A stretch of 64,000 nt of DNA, from positions 124,001 through 188,000 of the forward strand of contig NZ_QKOB01000004.1 of the NCBI RefSeq assembly GCF_003226535.1, in the 5' to 3' direction. Below, piece after piece: positions 8,901 to 15,254 of this stretch (positions within the stretch are counted from its first letter, which is position 1; each line of letters opens with the position of its first letter). The DNA is from Meiothermus sp. Pnk-1 (lineage in GTDB: Bacteria > Deinococcota > Deinococci > Deinococcales > Thermaceae). A program made the translations under genes and the position numbers. The notes under the pieces are model-generated. The model saw only the letters and a program-made list of their open reading frames with translations, was not told the origin of the DNA and did no database searches.

Positions 8901-9164
8901 CAACACCACCGGATAGATCTGCGCCTGCACCCGAAGCGGCACGGTGGCCCCGGTGAGGGGCTGCAGGCCCAGGCCGCGGCAGGCCTGGTGCAGCTCCACC
9001 GCGCCCGCCAGCGAAAGCCAGTCGGTCAGGGCCAGCGCCCCGTACCCGAGTTCGGCGGCCCGCCGGGCCAGCCGGGAGGGGCTGCTCACCCCACCCCCCT
9101 CGGAAAAGTAGGAGTGCACGTGCAAGGCCGCGGGCTTCAGTCGAGAATCCGGGTCAGCACCCAT
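5991..9164 (-). CDS. dnaE2: Error-prone DNA polymerase III alpha-type subunit (DnaE2/ImuC-like)
   Basis: This is a C-family DNA polymerase of about 1057 residues. It begins with a PHP domain (LHVHSYF, His15 and His17) and continues with the polymerase core: the catalytic triad motif PDVDIDL at about residues 388-394, GRGSAAGSLVCYTLGISQVDPL, and IRPGPIQSG. The helix-hairpin-helix region (LTAVRGLSQTQAEAI) and a C-terminal OB-like region (PVLVVEGWVQPAGG) follow. At about 1060 residues it is the length of DnaE2/ImuC and shorter than replicative DnaE (about 1160-1250). The ATG at 9164 overlaps the end of the DUF6504 gene by 28 bases. Its position after a LexA-like gene, an ImuB-like gene and DUF6504 points to damage-induced translesion synthesis (inference from the known lexA-imuB-dnaE2 cassettes). 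Confidence 0.88.
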   Translation of the reverse strand: MGADPDSRLKPAALHVHSYFSEGGGVSSPSRLARRAAELGYGALALTDWLSLAGAVELHQACRGLGLQPLTGATVPLRVQAQIYPVVLLAASRRGYGHLGELITLARERETPYVELEELLAHAEDLHLLSGGRAGPVSRLLAARKSAVLQGLLSTLRRAFAERLWIGLFHEFYPEDDRRVRALRAYAGELSLPVVAAPEVRYAVQSLYPLHEALTAARLGISVHTPHPQAVRNDAQYLPSLAELRDRFPFPEALANTARLAQACAFELLPERLETAPPRLPPGLSAPAYLRQRCYAGLEQRYPASAREAARARLEYELGVVEEMEMAGFFLLEAEIVDYCRSRGILAAGRGSAAGSLVCYTLGISQVDPLAHDLLFERFLHAGRRSTPDVDIDLASHRRDEVLAWVERRFGGGRREAMTANYITYRLPSALQDLGRALDLPAHQRTALSRRLGRDYRHLRPHQARRAQAVFDEVLGDSPLKEVLLWLLEQIEPGHVRHLAPHSGGVVLSAHPLTHYSPLQRSSGGIVHLQLDKDGVEQMGLIKCDLLGLRMLGVLERAREEVYRSEGVWLDLFRLPDEAAVWDALEAGDTLMLFQLESPAQMQTSPRVKPRSRTELAHQIALIRPGPIQSGTVHPYLRRAQGLEAESVVHPALAPILGPTRGVLLYQDQQLRILHECAGYSWPEAERLRKRIARAEEGEPLEAEAAQFIQAVERTLGATPAQARAIWQMVAEFRGYGFCASHAHAFAQHAYASAWLRRHYPAEYWAAFMSERPGFWPADTLRQMAHRQGFAVLPLDINHSGLHYRCEKTPQGKGVRLPLTAVRGLSQTQAEAILLERLERPFASPEDCYQRVALPRDVWMNLVRAGAFDAMLDRRAALYQAQALLQTHPKGARPWLEAPLPPTPALPPLELPERMAWDYQTKGYSELALHPLDLMRSRLLELGCKPLVSLQRRGGGPVRTAGLFKFLQKPPSARGFAFVVVEDGAQLAQLILAPPLWERYARTVQSAPVLVVEGWVQPAGGLLAIQVARLWGLPLESTAVSSHPAAAEPGDAVALNP

Positions 9165-9379
9165 AGGCCGCTTCCCTCCTGGTGGTAGATCTCCAGGGTC
9201 AGACCGCCCTCCACCTCGACCCACCAGTAGGCGCGGGGGCCCTCGCCCAGCACCCAGCGGCCCTTGCTGCGCCAGCGCCTCACATAGCGCAGCACCTCCC
9301 GCCGCCGGCGATAGACCACCGCCCTCGGCCGCCCGTCGGGGTGGGAATCCACCGCGACCGCCCGGCCCACCCGGCGCAT
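9137..9379 (-). CDS. DUF6504-type small protein of the mutagenesis operon
   Basis: This is an 80-residue basic protein (MRRVGRAVAVDSHPDGRPRA ... YWWVEVEGGL ... LWVLTRILD). It matches what I know of DUF6504, a small family found beside Y-family polymerases. Its ATG at 9379 shares one base with the TGA of the ImuB-like gene (TGATG), which implies translational coupling. Its end overlaps the start of dnaE2. The same reading frame extends upstream to 9997, but that part is antisense-quality, proline/alanine-rich sequence inside the polymerase gene and is not coding. The molecular role is unknown. By position it could replace the ImuA/RecA-like partner of the proteobacterial cassette. Confidence 0.8.
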   Translation of the reverse strand: MRRVGRAVAVDSHPDGRPRAVVYRRRREVLRYVRRWRSKGRWVLGEGPRAYWWVEVEGGLTLEIYHQEGSGLWVLTRILD

Positions 9380-10563
9380 CAGGGACCCCCCTCTACCACC
9401 CGGACCCAGACCGCCTGCTGATCCGCGGCCAGGGCGTAGGGATCGAGCTCCCGCACCCGTACCAGCGTCCCGGGGAACCGCTCGGCCACCGCCCGGGCGG
9501 CCGCGCCCTGCGGGCGGCTTTCCCACAAGGCCCCCTGGACCCCCGGGCGGCGCAGGTCCGAGAGTTCGAGGGCGATCTGCTGCAAAGGGAGGCCCAACGC
9601 CCCGGTGTCTTCCAGGGTCCGCCGGGCCAGGCGGTAGATGGGGCCCGGCTGCTGGAGCGGGACTTTGCTCTGGCGGGCGGCCTGGAAGGGGCGGCCGCCG
9701 GCCCTCACCCGTACCGTCAGCCGGAAGGCGGCCTTGCCCTGGCGCCCTAGCGCAGCGGATAGCTGCTCGCTCAGGCGCCCGAGGGCCGGCTCGAACGCTA
9801 AAGGCTCTCGGGCGGCCTCGGCGAAGGTGTGCTGCGCCCGCAGGGTCGCGGGAATCCTGGCCCGGCCTACCCGGGGGCTCCAGGGACCCCACAGATAGGG
9901 CTGCAGAACCCGGTACTCCGGCAGCGTGCGCTCCAGCTGCGGCGCGCTCCACTGCCGCAGGTCCCCCAGGGTGCGCTGCCCCAGCTGGCCCAGCCACTCC
10001 AGCGAGTGCGCCCCCAGGCCCAGCCCCTTGAGCAGGTACAGCGGCAGCCGATCCGTCCAGCCCTTTTCCTCCCCCCGGGGCACTGCCCGCACCTGGCCGG
10101 GGTAGGCCGATAGCGCCGCCAGCAGGGCCACCTCGCGGTAGCCGGAAAAACCCACCCTCACCCCGTAGGCTTCCGCCAGCGCCCGCGCCGCTGCCGGGTC
10201 CAACCGCAGCAGCACCCGACCCGGGCGGAGCGGCTCGACCCAGGGGCTGTGGGCCGGCATCTCCTCCAGCAGCGTCTCCCAGGTGGCCTGCAGCAGGGGG
10301 GTGCCCAGCGGGACCAGGTGCAGCCCGGCCAGCCGGGCCCGGGCGGCCGCGCCCCGCATACCCGGGCTCACCCCGGCTTTGCGCGCCGCAGGGCTGAGCG
10401 CGATCACCCGGTCGCCTACCGTGACCGCTACCGGCTCCTGGGGCAGCCCCGGGTTCAGCCGGTAGGCCACATACAGCGGCCAGGGGTCAAACAGCAGGGC
10501 CGCGACCCCCTCCGCGGAGGGGCTGGGGTCCGGTGCTGGGGGGTGGGAACGGCTTTTGGACAT
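9379..10563 (-). CDS. ImuB-like Y-family DNA polymerase homologue
   Basis: This is a 394-residue protein of the DinB/ImuB family. It has the N-terminal palm/fingers region (LLFDPWPLYVAYRLNPGLPQEPVAV), a helix-hairpin-helix-type stretch (LYLLKGLGLGAHSLEWLGQLGQRTLGDLRQWS) and the little-finger domain. The catalytic carboxylates look incomplete. The DxD-type first motif reads FDPWPLY, so the second acidic position is Trp, and the SIDE-type motif reads RLDPAAA, with the Glu replaced by Pro. That matches ImuB proteins, which act as non-catalytic adaptors between the beta clamp and DnaE2 (established for ImuB). The ATG at 10563 has AAAGGAG just upstream. It is the first gene of a tightly overlapped three-gene unit. 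Confidence 0.85.
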   Translation of the reverse strand: MSKSRSHPPAPDPSPSAEGVAALLFDPWPLYVAYRLNPGLPQEPVAVTVGDRVIALSPAARKAGVSPGMRGAAARARLAGLHLVPLGTPLLQATWETLLEEMPAHSPWVEPLRPGRVLLRLDPAAARALAEAYGVRVGFSGYREVALLAALSAYPGQVRAVPRGEEKGWTDRLPLYLLKGLGLGAHSLEWLGQLGQRTLGDLRQWSAPQLERTLPEYRVLQPYLWGPWSPRVGRARIPATLRAQHTFAEAAREPLAFEPALGRLSEQLSAALGRQGKAAFRLTVRVRAGGRPFQAARQSKVPLQQPGPIYRLARRTLEDTGALGLPLQQIALELSDLRRPGVQGALWESRPQGAAARAVAERFPGTLVRVRELDPYALAADQQAVWVRVVEGGP

Positions 10564-10690
10564 GCTCCTTTTCTGCTATACTGGCAAGACCAATAGAAGA
10601 CCGCTCCGGGGCAGAACCCTGGGGTGCTAGAGGGGAGGGCGCGCGATGGCGGGCAGGCTGAACGCGCCCTCAAGTCATGGGCCGGGCGGG

Positions 10691-11332
10691 TTACATAACC
10701 ACCCCCAGGGTGCGCAGCAGGTGCTCGGGGCTTCGGCCGCGCAGCATGTACTCGAACACCCCCAGCAGACGTAGCTCCCTAGCCGGCAGGGTAAAGCTGG
10801 GATACGCCGGGTTATGCGGCTCCAGCAGGACCCTATCCCCCTGAAGGGTTACATACTTGAGGGTGGCCCGGCCGGTCTCCGCATCGGAGACCGCGCAGAT
10901 CTCCCGGGAGCGGGGCGGGCGGGCCACCTTGCGCACCACCACCACGTCTCCCACCAGGAAGAAATCGGCCATCGAGTCGCTGTCCACCACAAAAGCGCAG
11001 GCCTCGGGGCTGCCGGGTAGCTCGAGCAGGCCCAGGTTGTGCTGCACCGCCGGGGTCATCGGTCCCGCCGCGATGTAGCCCAGGACGGGGATGCCCTGGC
11101 CCAACAGCAGCTTTCCCTGGGGGGTGAGGACGATCTCGGAGCTGCGACCTTGGCCCCGCGAGAGGACCTCGAGCAGCCCCTTGCGCTCCAGCGCGCCCAG
11201 GTGCTGCCGCAAGGCCTGGTAGGAGTAGCCCAGTGCGGCGCTGAGTTCGGGCACGCTGGGCATGCGCCCGAGCTTCCGCTTCAGCGCGGACATCTTCTGG
11301 ACTACCTGCTGTTGGCCCCTGGTGAGTTGCAT
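10691..11332 (-). CDS. lexA: LexA-like autocleaving repressor (S24 peptidase)
   Basis: This is a 213-residue repressor with an N-terminal winged-helix domain (MPSVPELSAALGYSYQALRQHLGALERKGLL) and a C-terminal S24 peptidase fold. The LexA residues are all visible: the cleavage site Ala89-Gly90 (GYIAAGP), the nucleophile Ser120 (VDSDSMADF) and the general-base Lys159 (RATLKY). It should therefore self-cleave when RecA filaments form. The helix-turn-helix is divergent from E. coli LexA, so a different operator is expected. The gene lies 127 bases upstream of the ImuB-like gene on the same strand. The inverted repeat TGTAA-CC-TTACA, 17 bases before its ATG, is a candidate autoregulatory site. Confidence 0.85.
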   Translation of the reverse strand: MQLTRGQQQVVQKMSALKRKLGRMPSVPELSAALGYSYQALRQHLGALERKGLLEVLSRGQGRSSEIVLTPQGKLLLGQGIPVLGYIAAGPMTPAVQHNLGLLELPGSPEACAFVVDSDSMADFFLVGDVVVVRKVARPPRSREICAVSDAETGRATLKYVTLQGDRVLLEPHNPAYPSFTLPARELRLLGVFEYMLRGRSPEHLLRTLGVVM

Positions 11333-11348
11333 CCGGTATCCCTATGCC

Positions 11349-11360
11349 TGTAAGGTTACA
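11349..11360. promoter_or_regulatory. Candidate LexA-like operator
   Basis: A perfect 5-bp inverted repeat TGTAA-GG-TTACA lies just upstream of the LexA-like start codon. Its half-site TGTAACC (minus strand) recurs inside the gene at 10848-10854 and over its stop codon at 10688-10694, the last being about 125 bases before the ImuB-like gene. The assignment is speculative. Confidence 0.35.
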
Positions 11361-11361
11361 A

Positions 11362-11588
11362 GTATTTGGTTCGAGAATACGCGCAAGCACCGCCTGGGGT
11401 CAAGAGCGGTGGCCCTGTTCGCACAGGCATTTTGGGAACGGCGTTTCCCCTGCACCCTGCCCCTCGGAGCAGGGGGTTCTATGGGGTAGTCCGACGGGGG
11501 AAACTCCCGACGAACACCGGGGGCATCCGCCCCGCCAGGGAGGAGCGGGAAGCAGGGTGCCCGCCTGCCGATACGGCGACCGGGTCTA
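11362..11588. other. Structured non-coding stretch between lexA-like gene and IS element
   Basis: No gene is evident. The sequence is GC-rich and foldable: GGGAA/TTCCC at 11434-11449, CCCTGC/GCAGGG at 11455-11474 and several further complementary G- and C-runs to 11580. It may hold the lexA-like promoter (minus strand), the end of an older mobile element, or a small RNA. I cannot decide which. Confidence 0.3.
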
Positions 11589-12461
11589 GAGCCTGTTAGG
11601 TAGCCATACATAATAGGGGGGCTGCTTTTGCAAGCATCAGAATGGAGAAGGCTAACCAGTGGTAACCTTCGAGGGTCTGTGTGAGTCGCTCGTAATCCCG
11701 TGCCAATCGCCTGAAACGCGAGGTCCAGGCGAAGGAGCGCTCCACTGACCAACGCTTGGGCAGAAGCACGAAGCCTTTGCTGGCCCCTGGCTTCTTGACC
11801 ACTTCCAGATGGATACCCTGTTCCTGGGCGGCGGCTTCGGCCTCGGAACCGGTATAGCCCGGGTCGACAAAGGCGATCTCCACCCGCTGACCGGTGACCG
11901 CTTGGATCGCCTCGGCCAGGGCCGCCACCTGCTTGCGGTCATCCTCATTGACCGGAGTGCTGCTCAGGGCTGGCAGTTGCCCCAAGGTGTGCACACCGAT
12001 ATACACCTTGGTGCTTTTACGGCGCTTGTGCCCGTTGTACTTGGCGCGATGCCCGCTCTCCGGGGTGCTCTGCATCACCCTCGAGTCCAGAACCGCTCTG
12101 CTAGGTTGAGCCGGTTTGTCCCTGTGCAATCTCAGGATCTCTCGCAGGCCGTGCACAATGTTCTCAAAGCAGTGGTTCTCGATCCAGCGTCGGGTCTGTT
12201 CGTAGATCACCCGCCAGGGAGGGAAGTCGTGGGGCATGAGCTCCCACTGGGCCCCGCTGCGCACCCACCCGCGCAGGGCGCCCCCACCTCGCGCAAGTCG
12301 TACTCAGACCGTTTTGCGTCCAGTGGTAAGAGCGTCAGATAGGGCACGACCAGGCTCCACTCTTCATCGCTCACGTCGCTGAGGTAGGGCTTTCGCCTCG
12401 AGTTCATCATGTCCCGAACATAACCGGTAGCCTATGTTTGGATAAGATTCCCAACAGCCTC
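11589..12461 (-). mobile_element. IS5-family insertion sequence, 873 bp
   Basis: The left end GAGCCTGTTAGG (11589-11600) and the complement of the right end, GAGGCTGTTGGG (12450-12461), form terminal inverted repeats matching at 10 of 12 positions. The element is flanked by TA on both sides (11587-11588 and 12462-12463) within CTAG-like contexts, the target typical of one IS5 subgroup. The transposase is in two frames. A related but clearly different element lies at 57149-58049. Confidence 0.85.
11596..12410 (-). pseudogene. IS5-family transposase, frameshifted
   Basis: The transposase is split over two frames: 12410-12207 (MMNSRRKPYLSDVSDEEWSL ... DLREV) and 12264-11596 ([13 protein letters not shown] onwards). 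The catalytic DDE residues are all in the second part ([30 protein letters not shown]). Alignment to the intact relative at 57200-58042 shows that a -1 shift at the run of five G (12285-12281, minus strand) restores an exactly collinear protein. This is either a one-base deletion or a site for -1 frameshifting. The stop codon lies inside the left terminal repeat. Confidence 0.8.
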
Positions 12462-12606
12462 TAGGGCATTCCGGGACTTTGCGGTTGCCCTGCATGGAGT
12501 ACCTCTTTCATTGAGCCAGTACACCCCTTTTTACCTAAACCCTTACACAAAATTCCTTACACGACTCTGCGTTGGCCGATCTCCCTAATTCTTGGCAAAA
12601 TATTTA

Positions 12607-12635
12607 TTGACTTAGCAAATAATATTTGCTACAGT
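12607..12635 (+). promoter_or_regulatory. Promoter with palindromic operator filling the spacer
   Basis: A -35 TTGACT (12607-12612) and a -10 TACAGT (12630-12635) are separated by 17 bases. The perfect inverted repeat TAGCAAAT-AAT-ATTTGCTA (12613-12631) fills the spacer and touches both hexamers. The start codon of the XRE-cupin gene follows at 12654 with AAAGG at 12643-12647. It is very probably the self-regulated promoter of the downstream operon. Confidence 0.75.
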
Positions 12636-12653
12636 CTTGCTTAAAGGTAACTC

Positions 12654-13193
12654 ATGGAGCTATCCGAGCTGATTCTCGCGCGGCGCATGCAGCTGCGATT
12701 GACTCTCACAGAGCTATCCAAGCGTACAGGCTTATCAGTGCCGTTTTTGTCTCAGGTAGAGAAAGGTGTTAGGGGATTGTCTTTGACTTCCTTAAAGAGC
12801 ATTGCTGAAGGGCTCGGCGTGAGCATGAACTACTTCCTCGATACCCACGACCAGGATGAGCGGGTACGCTCCATAGACGACCTGCATTTCTTCAGCCTCG
12901 ATGGTTCGAAGATCCGCTATGCCCGGCTGGGTTCAACCTCTAAAGGCCGTGAGTTGGAGCCTCTGTACGTGGTGATTCCTCCTAGGTATGACAGCAAGGA
13001 GATATCTAAACATCCGGGGGAGGAGTTCTTCTTCGTCCTGAAAGGCAAGCTCACTGTGCAGGTGGGTAAGAAAACCTATCACCTGGGGCCAGGCAACACT
13101 ATCCATTACAAGTCGGGACTGCGCCATGGCTGGCGAAACGATGGCGATGAAGAGGTTCACCTGATCTCGGTTACCAGTATGCCGCTTCTATAG
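12654..13193 (+). CDS. XRE family regulator with C-terminal cupin domain
   Basis: This is a 179-residue regulator. An XRE helix-turn-helix (residues about 8-62, LTELSKRTGLSVPFLSQVEKGVRGLSLTSL) is joined to a cupin barrel (about 105-175, with HPGEEFFFVLKGKLTV and YKSGLRHGWRNDGDEEVHL). In this family the cupin senses a small molecule and the HTH represses or activates a linked catabolic operon. It heads a ten-gene operon for a Dpp-type importer, a peptidase and HyuAB, so its effector is plausibly the imported compound or a product (inference). A palindrome within its own promoter spacer supports autoregulation. The ATG at 12654 has AAAGG at good spacing. Confidence 0.92.
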   Translation: MELSELILARRMQLRLTLTELSKRTGLSVPFLSQVEKGVRGLSLTSLKSIAEGLGVSMNYFLDTHDQDERVRSIDDLHFFSLDGSKIRYARLGSTSKGRELEPLYVVIPPRYDSKEISKHPGEEFFFVLKGKLTVQVGKKTYHLGPGNTIHYKSGLRHGWRNDGDEEVHLISVTSMPLL

Positions 13194-13201
13194 GAGGATG
13201 C

Positions 13202-13546
13202 ATGGAAGTTTTTAGGCTGAAATACCCGAGTGCTCCTGAGCGAGTGCTGTCGTTGCTGGAATTGGAGCCGGAGCAATGGGCGGGTCTTAAGATGGGCACG
13301 GTCCGTCTGAATAAGGGGGAGTGGGTTCCTTTAGAGGGCTATTCCAAGCACGAGCAGCATGAGCTGTCAGTAATTTTGAGTGGCGGGCTCGAGGTCGAAT
13401 GTGCCGGAGAACAGTCCATGCTTCAAGCGGGCGAGGTATCGCTAATCCCCGCGGGCGAAGAGCATAGGGCTCGGGCTACTGAGGACACTGAACTGATCTG
13501 GTTTTGGTTTGGCCGGGTTGAGCGGGTCTCAGAGGAGGACGTATGA
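13202..13546 (+). CDS. Cupin domain protein
   Basis: This is a small single-domain cupin of 114 residues, with KHEQHELSVILSGGLEVECAGEQ and LQAGEVSLIPAGEEHRARA forming the two cupin motifs. It sits 8 bases after the XRE-cupin gene, and its stop overlaps the ATG of the binding-protein gene by four bases (ATGA). It could be an isomerase, a ring-opening or binding protein, or a sensory partner of the XRE-cupin regulator. No catalytic function can be read from the sequence. Confidence 0.8.
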   Translation: MEVFRLKYPSAPERVLSLLELEPEQWAGLKMGTVRLNKGEWVPLEGYSKHEQHELSVILSGGLEVECAGEQSMLQAGEVSLIPAGEEHRARATEDTELIWFWFGRVERVSEEDV

Positions 13547-15132
13547 AGAAAGCAATTTGGTTGGTGGCCCTGGTAGTGCTAGCGAGCTTTAGTTTGGCGC
13601 AGCAGCGGGTGCTGCGGCTAGATAATTCAGCTCCAGGCGAACTTGATCCACACAAAGCCAACGACTACTCCGGCTCGGTGCTGGCCTATAACCTCTATGA
13701 CACGTTGGTAATGCCAGATCCGGAAAAGGGGGTGAAGCCTCACTTGGCTACGGCGTGGACGATATCCAATGGAGGGAAGACCTACACCTTCACCCTGCGT
13801 CGGGGGGTCAAGTTCCACGATGGCAGCGAACTCCAGGCTGATGATGTAGTTTTTAGTTACGAGCGGGTTAAAGCTTTGAACCAGGGCTTTGCTTTTTTGT
13901 TTTCGCAATGGGTGTCCTCGGTAAAGGCAATTAACCCCTATACTGTACAGTTCAACCTATCAGGGGTTTATGCGCCTTTTCTGGCCACCTTAGTGCGCCT
14001 TCCGGTGGTCAACAAGGACCTGGTGCTGAAAAACAAGAAGGAGGGCAAGTTTGGGGAGAATGGCGACTATGGACAAGCCTTTCTCTCTAGCAACGACGCC
14101 GGTTCGGGGGCCTACAAGGTAGTCTCCCATAATCCCCAAGAGCTTACCGTGATGGAGAAGTTCAAGGATTATTTCCTGGGCTTTTCTCCTAAGGCTCCGG
14201 ATATTGTGCGGCAGCGGTACTCTCTTGAATCTTCCACTATGCGTACCCTCATGGTCCGCAAAGAGCATGATATCTCCAGCCAATGGCATCCCCAGGAGGT
14301 TTTCAAGGCGCTGGCTGCCCAACCCGGGATCGAGCTAATCACTGAGGGTGGATCGGGCTCGTTGCTCCTTAAGCTCAACACTCAGCGGGCCCCCACCGAC
14401 GATGTTAACTTCCGCAAGGCCATGGCCCTGGCTTTTGACTACGAAGCTTTGCGGAGCACGCTAAAGATCACCGATACAGTCTCAAGCGGTAAACCTGCCC
14501 GTGGCCCTCTACCGGCGGGAGTTCCCGGTTATGACGCTTCCCTTCCTTTTCCTAAGCGTGACTTGGCTGCGGCTAAGGCGGCATTGGCCAAGTCCAAGTA
14601 CGCGAACCAACTCGGCAGTGTAGTGATCGATATGGCCTGGGTAGCTGAGGTTCCCGCTGAGGAGAAGATGGCGTTATTGTTCCAGCAGAACATGGCTGAA
14701 CTGGGCGTGAAGGTCAACATCACCAAGGTGCCCTGGACCGCTCTTACCGAGCGCTTTGCTAAACCTGAAACCACGCCCAACATTTATCCGCTTTTCACTG
14801 GCCTCAACTACCCCGATCCCGATGGCCTGCTGTACGTGATGTACAGCTCTAAAGCCGCCGGTACTTTCTGGTCGTCGAGTTGGCTCAGGGACGCCCAGGT
14901 TGACAGACTACTTGATGAGGCCCGGGCCACCTCGGATAACAGCAAGCGCATGGAGATGTACAAGCAAGTGCAAAAGCGCGTGGTGGATCTGCAAACCGAT
15001 ATCTTCGGCTACGACAACCTGGCCGTGTTCGCCAAACAAGCCAACATTAAGGTGCCTACCCTGGAGGATGAGTCTAAGTCTGTCTCTACTACCGGTGCCA
15101 ACTGGCTCTTCCGACTGATCGAGGTGAACTAG
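13543..15132 (+). CDS. Dpp/Opp-type ABC transporter substrate-binding protein
   Basis: This is a 529-residue family 5 solute-binding protein. The signal peptide MKKAIWLVALVVLASFSLAQ is followed by family motifs: LDNSAPGELDPHKANDYSGS, ATAWTISNGGKTYTFTLRRG, KFHDGSELQADDVVFSYERV, and GSGAYKVVSHNPQELTVMEK. It is the extracellular receptor of the importer encoded by the next four genes. The substrate could be a peptide, an amide or a cyclic dipeptide or hydantoin-like compound, judging from the downstream M24 peptidase and HyuAB. The start overlaps the cupin gene's stop. A strong hairpin separates it from the permease gene, an arrangement often linked to higher expression of the binding protein. 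Confidence 0.93.
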   Translation: MKKAIWLVALVVLASFSLAQQRVLRLDNSAPGELDPHKANDYSGSVLAYNLYDTLVMPDPEKGVKPHLATAWTISNGGKTYTFTLRRGVKFHDGSELQADDVVFSYERVKALNQGFAFLFSQWVSSVKAINPYTVQFNLSGVYAPFLATLVRLPVVNKDLVLKNKKEGKFGENGDYGQAFLSSNDAGSGAYKVVSHNPQELTVMEKFKDYFLGFSPKAPDIVRQRYSLESSTMRTLMVRKEHDISSQWHPQEVFKALAAQPGIELITEGGSGSLLLKLNTQRAPTDDVNFRKAMALAFDYEALRSTLKITDTVSSGKPARGPLPAGVPGYDASLPFPKRDLAAAKAALAKSKYANQLGSVVIDMAWVAEVPAEEKMALLFQQNMAELGVKVNITKVPWTALTERFAKPETTPNIYPLFTGLNYPDPDGLLYVMYSSKAAGTFWSSSWLRDAQVDRLLDEARATSDNSKRMEMYKQVQKRVVDLQTDIFGYDNLAVFAKQANIKVPTLEDESKSVSTTGANWLFRLIEVN

Positions 15133-15142
15133 AACCTTTTCC

Positions 15143-15175
15143 GGGTGACCTGTAGTGGTTTGTCTCAGGTCACCC
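15143..15175 (+). other. Intercistronic hairpin after the binding-protein gene
   Basis: GGGTGACCTG (15143-15152) pairs perfectly with CAGGTCACCC (15166-15175) across a 13-base loop; the flanks AGAACC and AAAGTTCT partly extend the stem. It lies 10 bases after the binding-protein stop within a longer operon. It is probably an mRNA-stability or partial-termination element. Confidence 0.55.
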
Positions 15176-15254
15176 AAAGTTCTGTGAGCTTCTCCCGCTC
15201 GGGAACGCCCGAACACACCTGGTTAATGCTGTTTGAAAATCCCTCAATGGAGAA

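Noticed and set aside
9380-9997. Upstream extension of the DUF6504 frame (total 286 codons)
   Set aside because: It lies within the ImuB-like gene in another frame and is Pro/Ala/Gly-rich; only the last 80 codons look like protein.
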